Of a DNA stretch of 64,000 nt, positions 1 to 11,324 are shown one piece after another; positions within the stretch are counted from its first letter, which is position 1; each line of letters begins with the position of its first letter. The stretch is taken from positions 54,068,882-54,132,881 of the forward strand of contig NC_077235.1 of assembly GCF_027887165.1 (NCBI RefSeq), given 5' to 3'. The translations under genes and the position numbers were made by a program. This stretch comes from Monodelphis domestica (Eukaryota > Chordata > Mammalia > Didelphimorphia > Didelphidae). The notes beneath the pieces were generated by a model. The model was not told where the DNA came from. It was given only the letters and a program-made list of their open reading frames with translations, and searched no databases.

Positions 1-2017
1 AATAGATGCAGAAAAAGTCTTTGACAAAATACAACACCCATTCCTATTGAAAACCCCAGAAATCATAGGAATAGAAAGTCCTTTCCTAAAAATAATAAAC
101 AGTATATATCTAAAACCATCAACAAACATCATCTGCAATGGGGATAAACTAGAAGCCTTCCCAATAAGATCAGGAGTGAAACAAGGATGCCCATTATCAC
201 CGCTATTATTTAACATTGTACTAGAAACACTAGCAGTAGCAATTAGAGAAGAAAAAGAATTTGAAGGTATTAAAATAGGCAATGAGGAGACCAAGCTATA
301 ATTCTTGGCAGATGATATGATGATCTACTTAAAGAATCCTAGAGAATCAACCAAAAAGCTGATGGAAATAATCAACAACTTTAGCAAAGTTGCAGGATAC
401 AAAATTAAACCCACCTAAATCATCAGCATTTCTATATATTTCCAACAAATACCAGCAGCAAGAATCAGAAAGAAAAATTCCATTTAAAATCACCCTAGAC
501 ATTATAAAATACTTAGGAATCTATCTGCCGAGACAAACACAGGAACTATATGAACACAACTACAAAACACTTTCCATACAATTAATACTAGGTCTAAACA
601 ATTGGAAAAACAATGATTTCTCATGGGTTGGATGAACTAATATAATAAATATTAATATAATAAAAATGACAATCCTACCCAAATTAACTTATTTATTTAG
701 TGCTATACCTATCAAACTACCAAGAAACTTTTGTACTGAATTAGAAAAAAAACTATAACAAAGTTCATTTGGAAGAACAAAAGATCAAGAATAGCAAGGG
801 TAATAATGAAAAAAATGTGAAGGAAGGTGACTTACCAGTACCAGATCTCAAACTGTACTATAAAGCAATGGTCATCAAAACAATATGGTACTGGCTAAGA
901 GTCAGGAGGGAGGATCAATGGAATAGGCTTGGGGTAAATGACCTGAGCAAGTTAATGTTTGCTAAACGCAAAGACCTGAGCTTTTGGGACAAAAATCCAC
1001 TATATGACAAAACAGTATGACAGAGATTAGGTTTATATCAACATATTACACCCTACACGAAGATAAATTGAGTATGGGTGAATCACTTGAATATAAAGAA
1101 GGAAACTATAAGTAAATTAGGTGAATACAGAATATCATACTTGTCAGATATTTGGGAAAGGAAAGATTTTAAGAACAAATAAGAATTAGAAAGAAATATA
1201 AAATGTAAAAATAATAATTTTGATTACATTAAATTAAAAGGTTTTTGTACAAACAAAACCAATGCAACCAAAATTAGAAGGAATTAAACAAATTTGGGAA
1301 AAAATCTTTACAACAAAAACCTCTGACAAAGGTCTAATTACTCAAATTTATAAAGAACTAAACCAATTGTACAAAAAATCAAGCCATTCCCCCAATGATA
1401 AATGGGCAAGGGACATGAATAGACAATTTGCAGATAAGGAAATAAAAACTATCAATAACTACATGAAAAAGTGTTTTAAATCTCTTATAATTAACAAAAT
1501 GCAAATCAAAACAACTTTGAGGTATCACCTCATACCGAGCAGATTGGTTAACATGACAGCAAAGGAAAGTAATAAATGTTGGAGGGGATGTGGCAAAGTA
1601 GGGACATTAATTCATTGCTGGTGGAGTTGTGAACTGATCCAACCATTCTGGATGGCAATTTAGAACTATGCTCAAATGGGGCTAAAAGACTGCCTGCCCT
1701 TTGATCCAGCCCTAGCACTGCTGGGTTTGTACCCCAAAGAGATAATAGGGAAAAAGACTTGTACAAGAATATTCATAGCTGCACTCTTTGTGGTGGCCAA
1801 AAATTGGAAAATGAGGGGATGCCCTTCAATTGGGGAATGGCTGAACAAATTGTGGTATATGCTAGTGATGGAATACTATCATGCTCAAAGGAATAATAAA
1901 GTGGAGGAATTCCATGTGAACTGGAACGACCTCCAGGAATTGATGCAGAGTGAAAGGAACAGAACCAGGAGAACATTGTACACAGAGACGGATACACTGT
2001 GGTACAATCAAATGTAA
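1..2017 (+). pseudogene. L1 ORF2 remnant (reverse transcriptase and C-terminal region)
   Basis: ORF2 of L1 encodes endonuclease plus reverse transcriptase; only the RT half and C-terminal part are here. Reading starts in frame 2 with [12 protein letters not shown] at 299-301 falls just before the in-frame [10 protein letters not shown] box, so the catalytic aspartates are still encoded after the stop. Later pieces lie in other frames (390-635, 769-1020, 1262-1663, 1676-2017), so there are several frameshifts as well as stops. The zinc-knuckle-like region WRGCGKVGTLIHCWWSC is recognisable near 1580-1632. Not functional. Confidence 0.9.
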
Positions 2018-2377
2018 TGGACTTCTCTACTGGTAGCAACACAATGATCCAAGACAATTCTGAGGGACTTATGAGAAAGAATGTTATCCATACCCAGAGA
2101 TAGAACTGTGGGAGCATAAACACAGAAGAAAAACAATGGCTTAATCACATGGGTCAATGGTGATATGATTGGGTATGTAGACTCTAAGCGATCACCCTAG
2201 TGCAATTATCAATAATATGGAAATAGGTCTTGTTCAGTGATGGAATTGTGTGTGGGCTATTGGATGGGGGAGAGAGTGAGGGAGAAAGGGAAAGGAAGAA
2301 CATGAATCATGTAACCATGGGAAAATATTCTAAATTAATTAATTAAATAAAAACATTTTAAGACAAAAAAAGACACT
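1..2377 (+). mobile_element. L1 LINE, 3' portion (ORF2 RT to 3' UTR)
   Basis: The window opens inside an L1 and runs to an A-rich end near 2377. Protein traces in order are the RT domain start ([14 protein letters not shown]), the [14 protein letters not shown] motif, the FLADD catalytic box, the [20 protein letters not shown] segment and the L1 C-terminal tail ending in LWYNQM near 2017. About 360 bases of 3' UTR follow, with a purine-rich stretch at 2260-2310. The same C-terminus occurs in the antisense L1 at 21.6-23.4 kb, so the two are probably the same subfamily. The 5' part lies outside the window or is missing. Confidence 0.93.
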
Positions 2378-2499
2378 TGCTACTTCCCAAACCCATTAAA
2401 TAAACCATGTAGTTTAATACATTTAAATATTTAGAAACTGAAACGTGATCTCAATTAACTTTTCAATTATAAAGATAGGGGAAGTATGGATATATAGTA

Positions 2500-2695
2500 G
2501 CTTGTATGAAAAAGATCTTGGGGTTTCATTGGACTGCAAGGTCTGTTTGATTCAGCAATGTGATGGGAAAGCCAAGAAATATTATGCTGTCTTTGGCTGT
2601 TTGAAGAGATAGTGCAGTATAAACATATAGACCTTCTTTTATCTACCCTATACAGAATCGGAATATCATATTCAGTTTGGGACACCAATGGCTTA
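2500..2695 (+). mobile_element. L3/CR1-type LINE fragment
   Basis: Degraded CR1-clade ORF2: the DNA reads like the conserved 'DLGV.VDCK...QQC...AKK' segment (about 2515-2575), and near 2665-2690 like the downstream 'YSVW(D)T' motif. A better copy of the same segment lies at 32.9 kb. No frame stays open across the whole fragment. Confidence 0.55.
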
Positions 2696-3244
2696 GGATG
2701 GACTAATGAGCTGGCTCTGGGATCAAAAGACACGAGTTTAAATCCTAGTACTTGTGCTCACTGCCTAGGGCACGTGCTTGACCTTGATCATTACATCATC
2801 TCTACGATCAGAGGACCAGAAGCCATGTTGCCAGAGGTCCTTTCTAGTTCCACGCTTGGGATAGAGATTGGTGTGTTTGATACAGAGAGGAGAAAACTTA
2901 TTAACGGCACGATAACCATCCACAAGTTGTAGTTCATCTGTTTAGCAACTTTTCATGGGGCACAAAAATCAAGGAACTCCTGTTCTACTGGGGAACAGCA
3001 GGTATTAGGGAAAAAATGAAATACAAATGAATCCAAGATGATTTGTGGGCAGAGGGCACTGGCAACTGGAAAGATAAATATAGCCTTCCGAAAAGAGGAT
3101 ATACAAAGCAGAGCTTTAAAGAAGAACAGGATTTCTTTGGAGTGAAGAGGTGAGCCAGTTTCGGGCCTCAGGGATATCCTGTACAAAGTCATGGAGGCAG
3201 GAGATTGAATCTTTGAGAGACCCTTTCATGTTGGAAGTTTTGGG
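2696..3244. other. Unassigned stretch
   Basis: About 2700-2830 has weak MIR-like words (TGGCTCTGGGATCAAAAGA, then a CACTGCCTAGGGC region). The remainder has no motif I can place, and no coding frame stands out. Confidence 0.3.
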
Positions 3245-3490
3245 TCATAGGTAGTGTGGTATAGTGGATAGAGTGCTGGGCCTGGAGTTAGGAAGACTAG
3301 AATTCAATTCTGGCCTCAGATGCAATAGCTAGGTAGCCCAAAGCAACTCCTTTAACTTCTGTGTGCTTCAGTTCCCTCATCTGTAAAATGAGGATAACAA
3401 AACCTCCATCCCAGGGTTATTTCTAGGGTCCAATGAGATGCTACTTTGTCAAGCACTATTTAAATGCTGGTTATGATTATGACTATCATT
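3245..3490 (+). repeat. THER1/MIR CORE-SINE
   Basis: tRNA-like head (GTGGTATAGTGGATAGAG, then a B-box-like ATTCAATTCTGGCC), a CORE section (CTCATCTGTAAAATGAGGAT) and a tail resembling L2 ends (GTCAAGCACTATTTAAATGC). Near full length. Confidence 0.85.
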
Positions 3491-3499
3491 ATGACCTTA

Positions 3500-3610
3500 T
3501 GTCAAGCCTGGATGAGATCTTAGACAGCAACATGTTCAAACCGGAAGGGACTTAGAAGAGCATCTAGTCTAACCCCTTAGGGTGGGAAGGAAAGCCCAAG
3601 TTGGGGAAAG
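3500..3610 (-). repeat. MIR-related SINE tail, antisense
   Basis: CCGGAAGGGACTTAGAAGAG followed by CATCTAGTCTAACCCC is the reverse complement of the common MIR-type tail. The tRNA head is not seen. Confidence 0.55.
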
Positions 3611-4520
3611 CAGTGTTCAAGGCTGTGCAGGCAGTTGAGTTGTTTGAACAAACAAGTTCTTCTGGGGTCCAGTAGCAGCAGAGAGAAGCGATCAGATTTC
3701 CAGCGTGGCATCTCTTGCCTCAGGTGGGCACTGATTCTCTGTCATGAAGAAGAGCCAGAGAGTCTCTTAAGGTGAGCCATATCTAGCTGTATGGATTCCC
3801 TTTCTGGGATACCAAATCAGGGTTAAATATTGAATCCAGCTGCTTTGGATATTTCAGGGAATGCCAATAATGGATCTAGTATCTAATTCAGGATTTACTC
3901 ATGCAAAATTCAGCTTGAAATAGAATTTCCAGTCCTCCTCCCTACCTTTCTCTCCATTCAGTTGAAAATTTCACAGGATGTTAAATGGGCTGGAGGGGGT
4001 TGGGGAGTGGCGAAGGTGCCTAGGATGTGATAGACAGTGATGAAGGAAAAGATGGGATATTTTTTTTCTGTTTCATTTTTTTCTTAACTCCCCTAGTGCC
4101 AGACTCATTATTGGGAAGGAACAATGCTTCCCTATAATGAACTATTTTCTATTCAGGGTGGCAAGTCAAATACTCGTTTCTCATTAATAATTCAATGTGA
4201 CAAATTTATTACCTTGAAGGTGCTGCAAGTCAATTAGACAATGGGAAATTGTGTCTTCCTCTCAGCCTACTTAATTGGCTTTCAAGTGTGACATTCATCA
4301 AAACCTTGACTTTTCCTGTAAACTTTTCATTCTGGGATACCCCAGCCCCCCTCATCCTTACCTCTCAGGTTTCTCTGAGGAAGAGTCATGATGAACTGGC
4401 CCCTTGGGACTGTCTATTGTCCCTGGAATGCCCAGGGTAGGGCAAGGAGATGCTAACTCCAGTTGCCATTGGTCCAGGTACTGTGGTATAAGAATAAGAT
4501 AAAGTTAAGGACAAAGAGTT
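3611..4520. other. Repeat-poor interval without recognisable gene
   Basis: No LINE or SINE motif is evident. Composition is ordinary, with a short pyrimidine run at about 4065-4085. The longest forward frame (4249-4440) has no recognisable domain. Confidence 0.3.
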
Positions 4521-4524
4521 GGTG

Positions 4525-4715
4525 ATGTGGCATCATGGAAAGAGTATTGAGTCTGGAGTCAGAAGAAATGAATTTGAATTCCAGATCTGTCATTTTTAAC
4601 CTGTGTGACCTTGGGCAAGTCATTTAAATCTCCTTAAGGCTCAATTTTCTTCCACTTTTGTAAAATAATGTATGGATGTCCTTTGAAGAACCTTATGGCT
4701 CTGTAGTAGATCCAT
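4525..4715 (+). repeat. MIR-type SINE
   Basis: GAGTCTGGAGTCAGAAGAAA followed by TGTGACCTTGGGCAAGTCAT gives the tRNA-like head and start of the body. The tail is worn. Confidence 0.75.
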
Positions 4716-4721
4716 GACTGG

Positions 4722-4895
4722 TGGGTTGCAGTGGAAAGGTCATTAGGTATAAGGGCAGAGGACCTGACTTTTAATACTACTTGCTCTACTTATTAGCCAG
4801 GTGATCTAGGCTTTGGTTTCCTTCTTTGAGTAGTGAGGAGAGGGTACTAGATGGCCCCAAAGTATCTTTACAGCTCTGTTATTCTGTAATCCTAT
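4722..4895 (+). repeat. MIR-type SINE, second in tandem
   Basis: Starts a few bases after the previous copy. A diverged head is followed by TACTAGATGGCCCCAAAGTA, the tail type ending in 'CAGCTCTG..ATTCTGT'. Confidence 0.65.
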
Positions 4896-5194
4896 CAGAT
4901 AATCTTCCTTGATTATATAGAATCCTAGAAAATAAAAGCTCCAAAGAAATTTAGTGACCAACAAGTCCTACCCCTTTCCTAGCTCTAAATCCTATGAAAT
5001 CGGAAGGAGGAGATTAGGGAAACAATCCTATGGTTTATCTTTGTAGGGTATTTGGAACCCATTAATTGCCTTGGACATAGAGGGCTGAGCACATGGTATG
5101 ATGGGAGGATACTCTCCCCTTTTCCTGACCAAAGCTAAACGGTCCATTTGAAATCTCTATTATTAATGTAAAAGGTTCATTTTAAGATAACTTT

Positions 5195-6190
5195 TTAATT
5201 TATTAAGCATTTGTTTTTTCTCTCACCTTCCCCAACCCACTGAAAATAAAGAACTTTTTTATCATATAAAGCGTTATGTTTGGCATATTCAAGCCAAACA
5301 AATTTACATACTGACCACATTCAAAGCTGTATTTTGTATTTTGCATATTAGTCCATTATCTCTCAGTCATGAGATGGACATTCTTCTTCTTCAGCATTCC
5401 TCTGGAATTTTAAAATTGTTGTTTTTACATATTGACGTTATAGTATAAGTTCTTCATCTGGTTCTGCTCACGTCATTTTGCATCAGTTCATCTGGGTTTT
5501 TCCAGGCTTGTCTGAAACTGTCTCTTTATTTCAGAATAATAGATTTCAGAGCAGTAATATTCCATCATATTCATATGCCATAATTTGCTCAGCCATTCCC
5601 TTACTGATGGGTATCTCCTCAACTTCCAGTTCTTTGCCAACACGAAAAGAGTTGCTATAAATATTTTTGTCATTTAGATCTTTTTCCTCTTTCTTTGATT
5701 CTTTTGTAGTATATGCCTGGAAGTGGTAGCTACTAAATCAAAGGGTATGTGCTGTTTCAAAACTTTTGGAGAATAGCTCCAAATTACTTCTCAGGATGTT
5801 TGGACCAGTTCACAGCCCCCCTAGCAGTGTAATGTACTTGTTTGTCCATAGCTCATCTAGAATTTGTCATTTTCCTTCCTTCCTTCCTTCCTTCCTTCCT
5901 TCCTTCCTTCCTTCCTTCCTTCCTTCCTTCCTTCCTTCCTTCCTTCCTTCCTTCCTTCCTTCCTTCCTTCCTTCCTTCCTTCCTTCCTTCCTTCCTTCCT
6001 TCCTTCCTTCCTTCCTTCCTCTCTTTCTCCCTCCCTTTGTCTTTCTTAGAACTAAGAGTTGCTTTAATTTCCATTTATCTGATTAATTGGAGATTTTTTC
6101 ATATGATTATATATAGCTTGGTTTCTTCCCTTGATAATTGCCTGTTTATATCCTGAGATGATTTATTGATGGAGGAATGGCTGTATCTAT
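5195..6190 (-). mobile_element. Old L1, antisense 3' portion, split by (TTCC)n
   Basis: The minus strand encodes the L1 C-terminal segment KIFIATLFVLAKNWKLRRYP and then LSKLWHMNMMEYY (5673 to 5488). On the plus strand, 3'-UTR-like sequence lies to the left (5195-5480) and earlier ORF2 sequence resumes after the microsatellite, at 6040-6180. The microsatellite therefore expanded inside the element. Confidence 0.8.
5872..6020. repeat. (TTCC)n microsatellite, about 37 units
   Basis: Uninterrupted tetranucleotide on the plus strand, all pyrimidine. It forces open several Pro/Ser/Phe and Glu/Arg/Lys/Gly reading frames that are not genes. Confidence 0.98.
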
Positions 6191-6740
6191 TAGATGCATT
6201 TTAAGTGGGTTAAGGGTTAAATGATATAGGAGAGATAACCTATTATCACTTTTTAAAGATGCTTTTATTGCTGTCTTTTGTCTTTATGTTGGATTCATTT
6301 TTAAATTTTATCCTATCCTCTACCAATGAATTCTTCTTTATGTCAGATAAATATATTCTAAAGCAAAACTAACCAACACAGTTATTACATCTGAAAGTAA
6401 CATTTTTAATTGATTGTTTCATCATCTATTTAGAGTTACTTTCACTTATAGTATCCTTAGAAGCAACTCCTATAGAGAAGGGATCATCCCTACTACTCAC
6501 TGACCAACTTTCTTCCACTGGGCAGGCAAACTGGCGAAGCTGAAGCAGCCAGGTACTTTGAGGGGGAGATGGGAGGCAACATATGCAAGGTCAGTCAAAC
6601 CACCACCACAACCTTGACCTGCTATCTCCCCTCAGACCCCAGTGGAGACAGCCTAGCACTTTGAACCCAAGAACCTTGAGAGTAGCAGTGTTTCCAGCCT
6701 GGTACCCCCAGCCTGTGGAAATGCAGCCTGGTCACTACTC
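6191..6740. other. Unassigned, upstream of the cold-shock pseudogene
   Basis: The AT-rich left half has no motif. The right half (6500-6740) is more GC-rich and could belong to the same processed copy as the following pseudogene, but I cannot match it to a YB N-terminus. Confidence 0.25.
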
Positions 6741-6746
6741 TTATAG

Positions 6747-6890
6747 GGGCTTCATGCACATCTAGCTATTGAAGACCCAGAAAAGAAAATTCTTGTCAAC
6801 AAAGATCTTGGCCCTGTCAAATGGTTAAAACCTCAGCAACTGAAAACATCTATTAGTGTAAATGACATTAAAGAAGAAGCCTTACCCTAA
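6747..6890 (+). pseudogene. YB-family cold-shock-domain pseudogene fragment
   Basis: A 47-codon open stretch contains EKKILVNKDLGPVKW, close to the start of the YBX1/YBX3 cold-shock domain (KKV..TKVLGTVKW). Twelve residues later it has NDIKEE, matching NDTKED of YB proteins at the same spacing. YB proteins bind RNA and DNA through this domain. Here the aromatic RNP motifs between (NGYGFI in YB-1) have become QLKTSI, and a TAA ends the frame at 6888. There is no intron signal or Ala/Pro-rich N-terminus, so a worn retrocopy is likeliest. The match is from memory and the block is short; chance similarity is possible. Confidence 0.5.
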
Positions 6891-6917
6891 ATACCACAGG
6901 ATCTACCTATCTGACTT

Positions 6918-7358
6918 TGTTAAAACTAAAATTGTGAGCTGGTAGTAGATGAATAACTTTATTAAATCAGTAGTAGAAGTAGTAGTAAAGAGAGGGAAAG
7001 ATAGGAGTGAGGTAGAGAGATATTTAGCTATCAATAGATATCTATTGGCCACCATGATTGGCCTGTAGCAAAACTCCAACAAAGGTCCCCTCATCTTCTC
7101 CATGTGCATGCCAAAGATGTTTGCTTCCTGCTGGGTCTCCCCTTATAAGGTGTTTTCTCTTCCCACTAACTCTCACATGTCACATCTTAGGAACCAATCA
7201 TAGTTTCTTAATTTTCCTGGGCCGCCCAGGGGGCAGTGCCTGTGGAATCAGTTTCCTGTCTCATTGGTTCTTTAACTTCCTTTCTTTGAGGGCTTACCTA
7301 TACCTGAATTTACTCAGTGGTGTTTGACCTCCAGGTCACTGAGAGATGACTTTTAACA
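6918..7358 (-). mobile_element. Solo LTR of an endogenous retrovirus (fossil)
   Basis: The ends form an 8-base inverted repeat, TGTTAAAA...TTTTAACA, with the TG...CA rule kept. Read on the minus strand it has two CCAAT-type boxes, a TATAAGG box near 7145 and an AATAAA signal near 6960, in the order expected of U3-R-U5. No internal retroviral region adjoins. No clear target duplication is visible, so it is probably old. Family unassigned. Confidence 0.6.
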
Positions 7359-7419
7359 AAGGCAGCACTGGAGAGAAAGAAATTTGCTTGCAACAACTTG
7401 TAGTTGAAACCTGCCCTAG

Positions 7420-8290
7420 GCACTGCCTCTACTATTGTGTATACTGCTCTTATGGTTCTGCTTATTTTACTCTATATCAGTTCATACAAATTTTCCTTAG
7501 CTTCTATGACTTCTTCATGTTTCCTTCTTGCAGAATGGTGCTATTTTATTACTATACATTCATATTTCATAATTTTTTAGCCATTCTTCAATTGGTGGAC
7601 ATTCATTTTGTTTTGGGGTCTTTTTTATGTTGCTACCCCAAAAGTACCAGCATTATTATTATGGTAGGAATGAGACCTTTATTCCTGTCTTTGACCATTT
7701 TGAATTGTATGCTCAGTTTGCTAAGTCAAAGAATATGAACAGTTTAGTGACTTTTCTCATATAATTCTATATTCTACAGAGCAGTTGAACCAATTCACAG
7801 CTTTCCTAATGGTGTGTTTTAGTGTGTTTGTCTTCCAGCAGCCCCTCCACTATTGACTGTTTCTACCTTTTATCATCTTCTCACCTTTGAAGTGTGAGGT
7901 TAAACCTAAAAGTTGTTCCATTTTCACTTCTCTTATTTGTGATTTGGAACACTTTTTTTCATGTTGCTATTGATAGTTTGTGAATCTTTTGAAAACGGAT
8001 CCATCATTTGACCAAGCGTCTCTTGTGAAATGACTTTTGGTTTGTGTCACTTATCTATATTTCTCGGATATGACTTTTATCAGAGATATCAAATACAAAG
8101 TTTTTTTCCTTCCTACCCAATGATTTCTCTTCTCATTCTAGCTGCATTGATTTCATCTGTATAAAAGCTTTTTGATTTTATGTATTTGAAATTGTCCAAT
8201 TTATCTTTTCTGATTACCCGTATCCATTGTTTGGGTGAGTATCCCTTAACTATAATGGTAAAGATAGTCCCTTTCATTCTACTCTTTAAA
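7420..8290 (-). mobile_element. Old L1, antisense ORF2 C-terminal half
   Basis: On the plus strand the order of antisense L1 landmarks is kept: the 'GGTTCTGCTTATTT' region, 'CCATTCTTCAATTGGTGG' (antisense of the CPSIGEW segment), then 'GATTTCATCTGTATAAAAGC' toward 8160. It is heavily diverged, with no open frame of useful length. Confidence 0.7.
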
Positions 8291-8544
8291 AAAAGATATC
8301 GTCTTTTATATTTAGGAAATGAATGTAAAAGGAATTTATTTTGATGTATGTTATAAGAGGTAATGTTATACAGCCAATACATTAATCTGTCCCTGTCCCT
8401 AGCCTTACCTTTATGCCCAAAGCTAAGTTTAGGCCCCACTCTTACCTTAATGAACACATTATCTAGAATCCACTGGTAGAAATGACCAGGAGACAACTTT
8501 TGACTTGATTAATGAAGAAACTCCGAAGAGAGTTGTCTGAATAT
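8291..8544. other. Unassigned
   Basis: No repeat or gene motif recognised. A minus-strand frame across 8113-8496 is partly antisense L1. Confidence 0.25.
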
Positions 8545-8640
8545 GGAGAGGACTGCCTCAGAACTTAGTGATCTCCTCATCTCTCAGTGGATTTGAGTAG
8601 AGACTGGGTGACCACTTGTCAGGGATATTGTAGAGGGGGC
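8545..8640 (+). mobile_element. L3/CR1 LINE 3' end fragment
   Basis: GACTGGGTGACCACTTGTCA followed by GGGATATTGTAGAGGGG is the characteristic L3/CR1 3'-end sequence. Confidence 0.7.
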
Positions 8641-8694
8641 ACCCGCTTACAAACAGGCCTAGCGGTTGCTGGTTATCTTTAATATCATTCTGCA

Positions 8695-8945
8695 ATAATC
8701 TTAATAATGATAGCTGATGTTCATTTAAGACTTTTTGATGTGCAAAGCACTTTTCATAGATTATTTCATTTGATGCTCTCACCAATCCTATGAGAAAGGT
8801 GTTATTAATATTCCCATTTTACAGATGAAGAAATGAAGTCTGAAAAAGATTAAGTGATTTTCCCAAAGTCACACAGCTAGGAAATGACTGAGGTAGGATG
8901 TCTTGTTGACTAGTCTTCTTGGCTCTTAGTCTAACATCCGATCTG
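8695..8945 (-). repeat. THER1/MIR CORE-SINE, antisense
   Basis: Antisense order: GCAAAGCACTTTTCATAGAT, CCCATTTTACAGATGAAGAA, GTCACACAGCTAGGAAATGA, then the tRNA head near 8910-8945. Almost full length. Confidence 0.85.
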
Positions 8946-8959
8946 CTATACAATGAAAT

Positions 8960-9070
8960 TGTCTATGTACAAGGGGAATAATAGTAACACCTAGTTCACC
9001 AGGTTGTTGTGAGCACCAAATAAGACCATGTATATAAATATCAGTTATTATTATTTCTGCTATGTGCTTT
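8960..9070 (+). repeat. MIR 3' part
   Basis: ACACCTAGTTCACCAGGTTG with TTGTGAGCACCAAATAAGA is the MIR 3' section. It faces the preceding antisense copy tail to tail. Confidence 0.6.
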
Positions 9071-9379
9071 TGAAAGGGGCTCAGAGGTACCAAGGCAGAA
9101 GCCGATTTTCTTCTGAATAAAGGGATGGTTTCAGACATTGTAAGTAGAGGGCAAACCCAAGTAGGATTCTGCCTCCTCCTCCTTATTTTACTCCCTTCAG
9201 ACTAGTGGCTCCTGAGCTGGTAAATGGTGATGGACTCCATTTGAAGAAAATCTGCTATTTATCGACCAAATAGACAAATCAGAAGGGAGCCTTTACCAGT
9301 CAATTGTTTGACTTGCTAATGAATTCACCATTCTCTTCAGTAAGGGAATGGGTGGAGGTGTGATCTTTTGCATCTCCTT

Positions 9380-9612
9380 TCTACAACATTCCTGACAGGT
9401 GGTTCTGGTTGTCCAGTTGTCTGTAAACCTCCAATGAAGGGAAAGCCACTTTCTCTTGGGGTATCTCATACTACTTTGGGAAACTACTTTGCCAAGAAAT
9501 TGGTCCTGACATCCCACCTAAACCTACCTGCCCACAACTGCCACCCACTGCCTTTCCTTCTGTCCTCTGGGGCCAAGCAGAACAAGTCTGATCCTTTATC
9601 CACTTGACAGGT
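9380..9612 (-). mobile_element. L3/CR1 LINE 3' region, antisense
   Basis: Plus-strand words ACATTCCTGACAGGTGG, CTCCAATGAAGGGAAAGCCA and CTCTGGGGCCAAGCAGAACA are the reverse complement of the L3 3' region, in the right order. Confidence 0.75.
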
Positions 9613-10159
9613 AAAGATGGCATCCATGTTCCCTACTAAGTCATCCTCTGGGCCCACCTGTTCCACTTTTGGTGTGAAGCTTAACCATAACTTCCCCCTT
9701 CCCATAATGCTCTCTTCCTTCTGATTATCCCATCACTAGTCATTGGGATATTCCAATATCAGCTGTTGCTCTTAACCAAGAGATATAAAAGGGGAGGGGC
9801 ATGCCTTTTCCTTTTCTTGTTTCCGTCAAAATCCAGCACAGGCTTGAGTAATAAGGTTAAGTAATGATGACTTGTTAATTGGTCAGCCCCTACCATTTTC
9901 CGAAGAGACTAAGGCCATGGGGGAGAAGAATGCTTAACAGACAATCTCGGAGAGTCTTGACACTTCACATGAACACCTGATCTGGTATTCATGAGCCATT
10001 CTGGGCTGTCTGTTTAAGAAACGTAAACTCTTTTGTGCAGGTTGTCACTATGCTGGCTTTTTATTGATTTCCTTCTTTTTAGCCTCCAGCTGAAATGTGA
10101 TTCCCTGGTGAAAGGTCTCTTAGTGCGAGTTTCTTGCTGTAACTCAAATTGGAGAGGCA
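9613..10159. other. Repeat-poor interval with a promoter-like TATA box
   Basis: Apart from the TATA-like element listed separately, I see no motif. It could hold an unrecognised LTR, because the TATA box is followed about 55 bases later by a GAGTAATAAGG run, but no TG...CA boundaries with a duplication could be found. Confidence 0.25.
9784..9791 (+). promoter_or_regulatory. TATA-box-like element
   Basis: TATAAAAG sits in GAGATATAAAAGGGGAGGGG, a good match to a TATA core with a G-rich flank. No transcript start, exon or known gene adjoins it, so function is unproven. Confidence 0.25.
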
Positions 10160-10720
10160 GCTGTGGGGCTGTCCAATGGCTGCCACATTTAAAAATCATG
10201 AGTCTTGGGCTCAGATCCATGTTCTGCCCCTCAATGGCTAGTTGTGTGACCTTGGACAGCTCATTGAGTCTCCCTTTCTTCACTGGAAAAATGGGCACAA
10301 TCCTACTTGAATTGCTTCCCTCCCAGGGAGAATACAGTGAAGTCAAGTATACAAGACCTTTGGCTATAGAGGTAGTGGGTGCCTCAGAAAGTAGTTTGGA
10401 ATTGGAACTAGGAAAGGCTTGAATTCAAATGATGTGTGTCATTTACTAGTGGTGGGATGCCAAATAAATTATTCTACCTCCCTAAGCCTTACTTTCCTCC
10501 CTTATACAATGGGCATGTTTTTCCTATTCTATATTGAAACCACGTATCTTAGAGGCAACCTGGATTAGCTTCAAGTTCTATGTGTGATCCTGAGCAATTC
10601 ACTGTGCCTCAGTTTCTCATCTGTAAAGTGAGCTTTTAAAAAAGGACTAAATGAGGTAACACTTGTGAAGCACTTTGCAAACCTTTAAGTGCTACCTATT
10701 ATTATTACTGCCACTTTTCT
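10160..10720 (+). repeat. Three consecutive MIR-type SINEs
   Basis: Copies at about 10160-10340, 10375-10530 and 10545-10720, all sense. Each shows a worn tRNA-like head and the 'TGTGACCTTGGACAGCTCA' or equivalent body. The third keeps its CTCATCTGTAAAGTGAGC box and the AAGCACTTTGCAAACC tail. Confidence 0.7.
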
Positions 10721-11324
10721 AATAAAGCTTTCAGTGTCTAGGCAACTCTTTAAGGTGCTAAATTATATTTGGGGAAGGAGTTTCCTTAACCCAATGGGTC
10801 CCTGCACTGATGAAATCCCAAGTGCCCCCAATCCCACCTAACCCTCAGGGTTGTTGTGAGGTAGTTCAGAAACCTGAGAATATGACAGAAGTAAGGATTA
10901 CTCTTCCTATCTGAATTCACACCCAAATTTCCCCAAGGGTAGTGACCCAGAAAGAAGGCACCTGTGATGAAACGATGTCCCAAGCCTTAATGGCAAGACC
11001 AGTATACTGAGAGAATTATCAAGTCACTTTGGTCCCATTAGGGAAGGGAGTAACTTACTTATTCCTGAACCTGTGGATGGAAATAATGTGAGCAGAGGAG
11101 ATGAGGCTCCTTTTTCTGATTCGATCTCCCAAGCGACTTCTTTTTCTTTTCTTAGGTGTGGCATTGCAGTCCATTAATAGGAAAGGGTTTAAAATGATAA
11201 ACACAAAGACCATTCTTCTCTCTTCATTTCCCCCTCCTCCCTTTGCAATTTAATTTTTCTTTCTTTCTTCCCCCTCCTTTGGGAAAATGACTTGTCAACA
11301 AATTGTTCTTTCATGTTGGAAAAA
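10721..11324. other. Unassigned interval
   Basis: A scrap of MIR-like sequence (CAGGGTTGTTGTGAGGTAGT, about 10848) is the only repeat word seen. There is a pyrimidine-rich patch at 11215-11280. Confidence 0.25.

Noticed and set aside
5766-6156. Ser/Phe/Leu/Pro frames around 5.9 kb
   Set aside because: Translation of (TTCC)n within an L1.
6918-7358. DNA transposon, because the inverted repeat extends to CTTTGTTAAAA
   Set aside because: TATA box, CCAAT boxes and an AATAAA in LTR order favour an LTR; the extra CTT/AAG flanking match is short enough to be chance.
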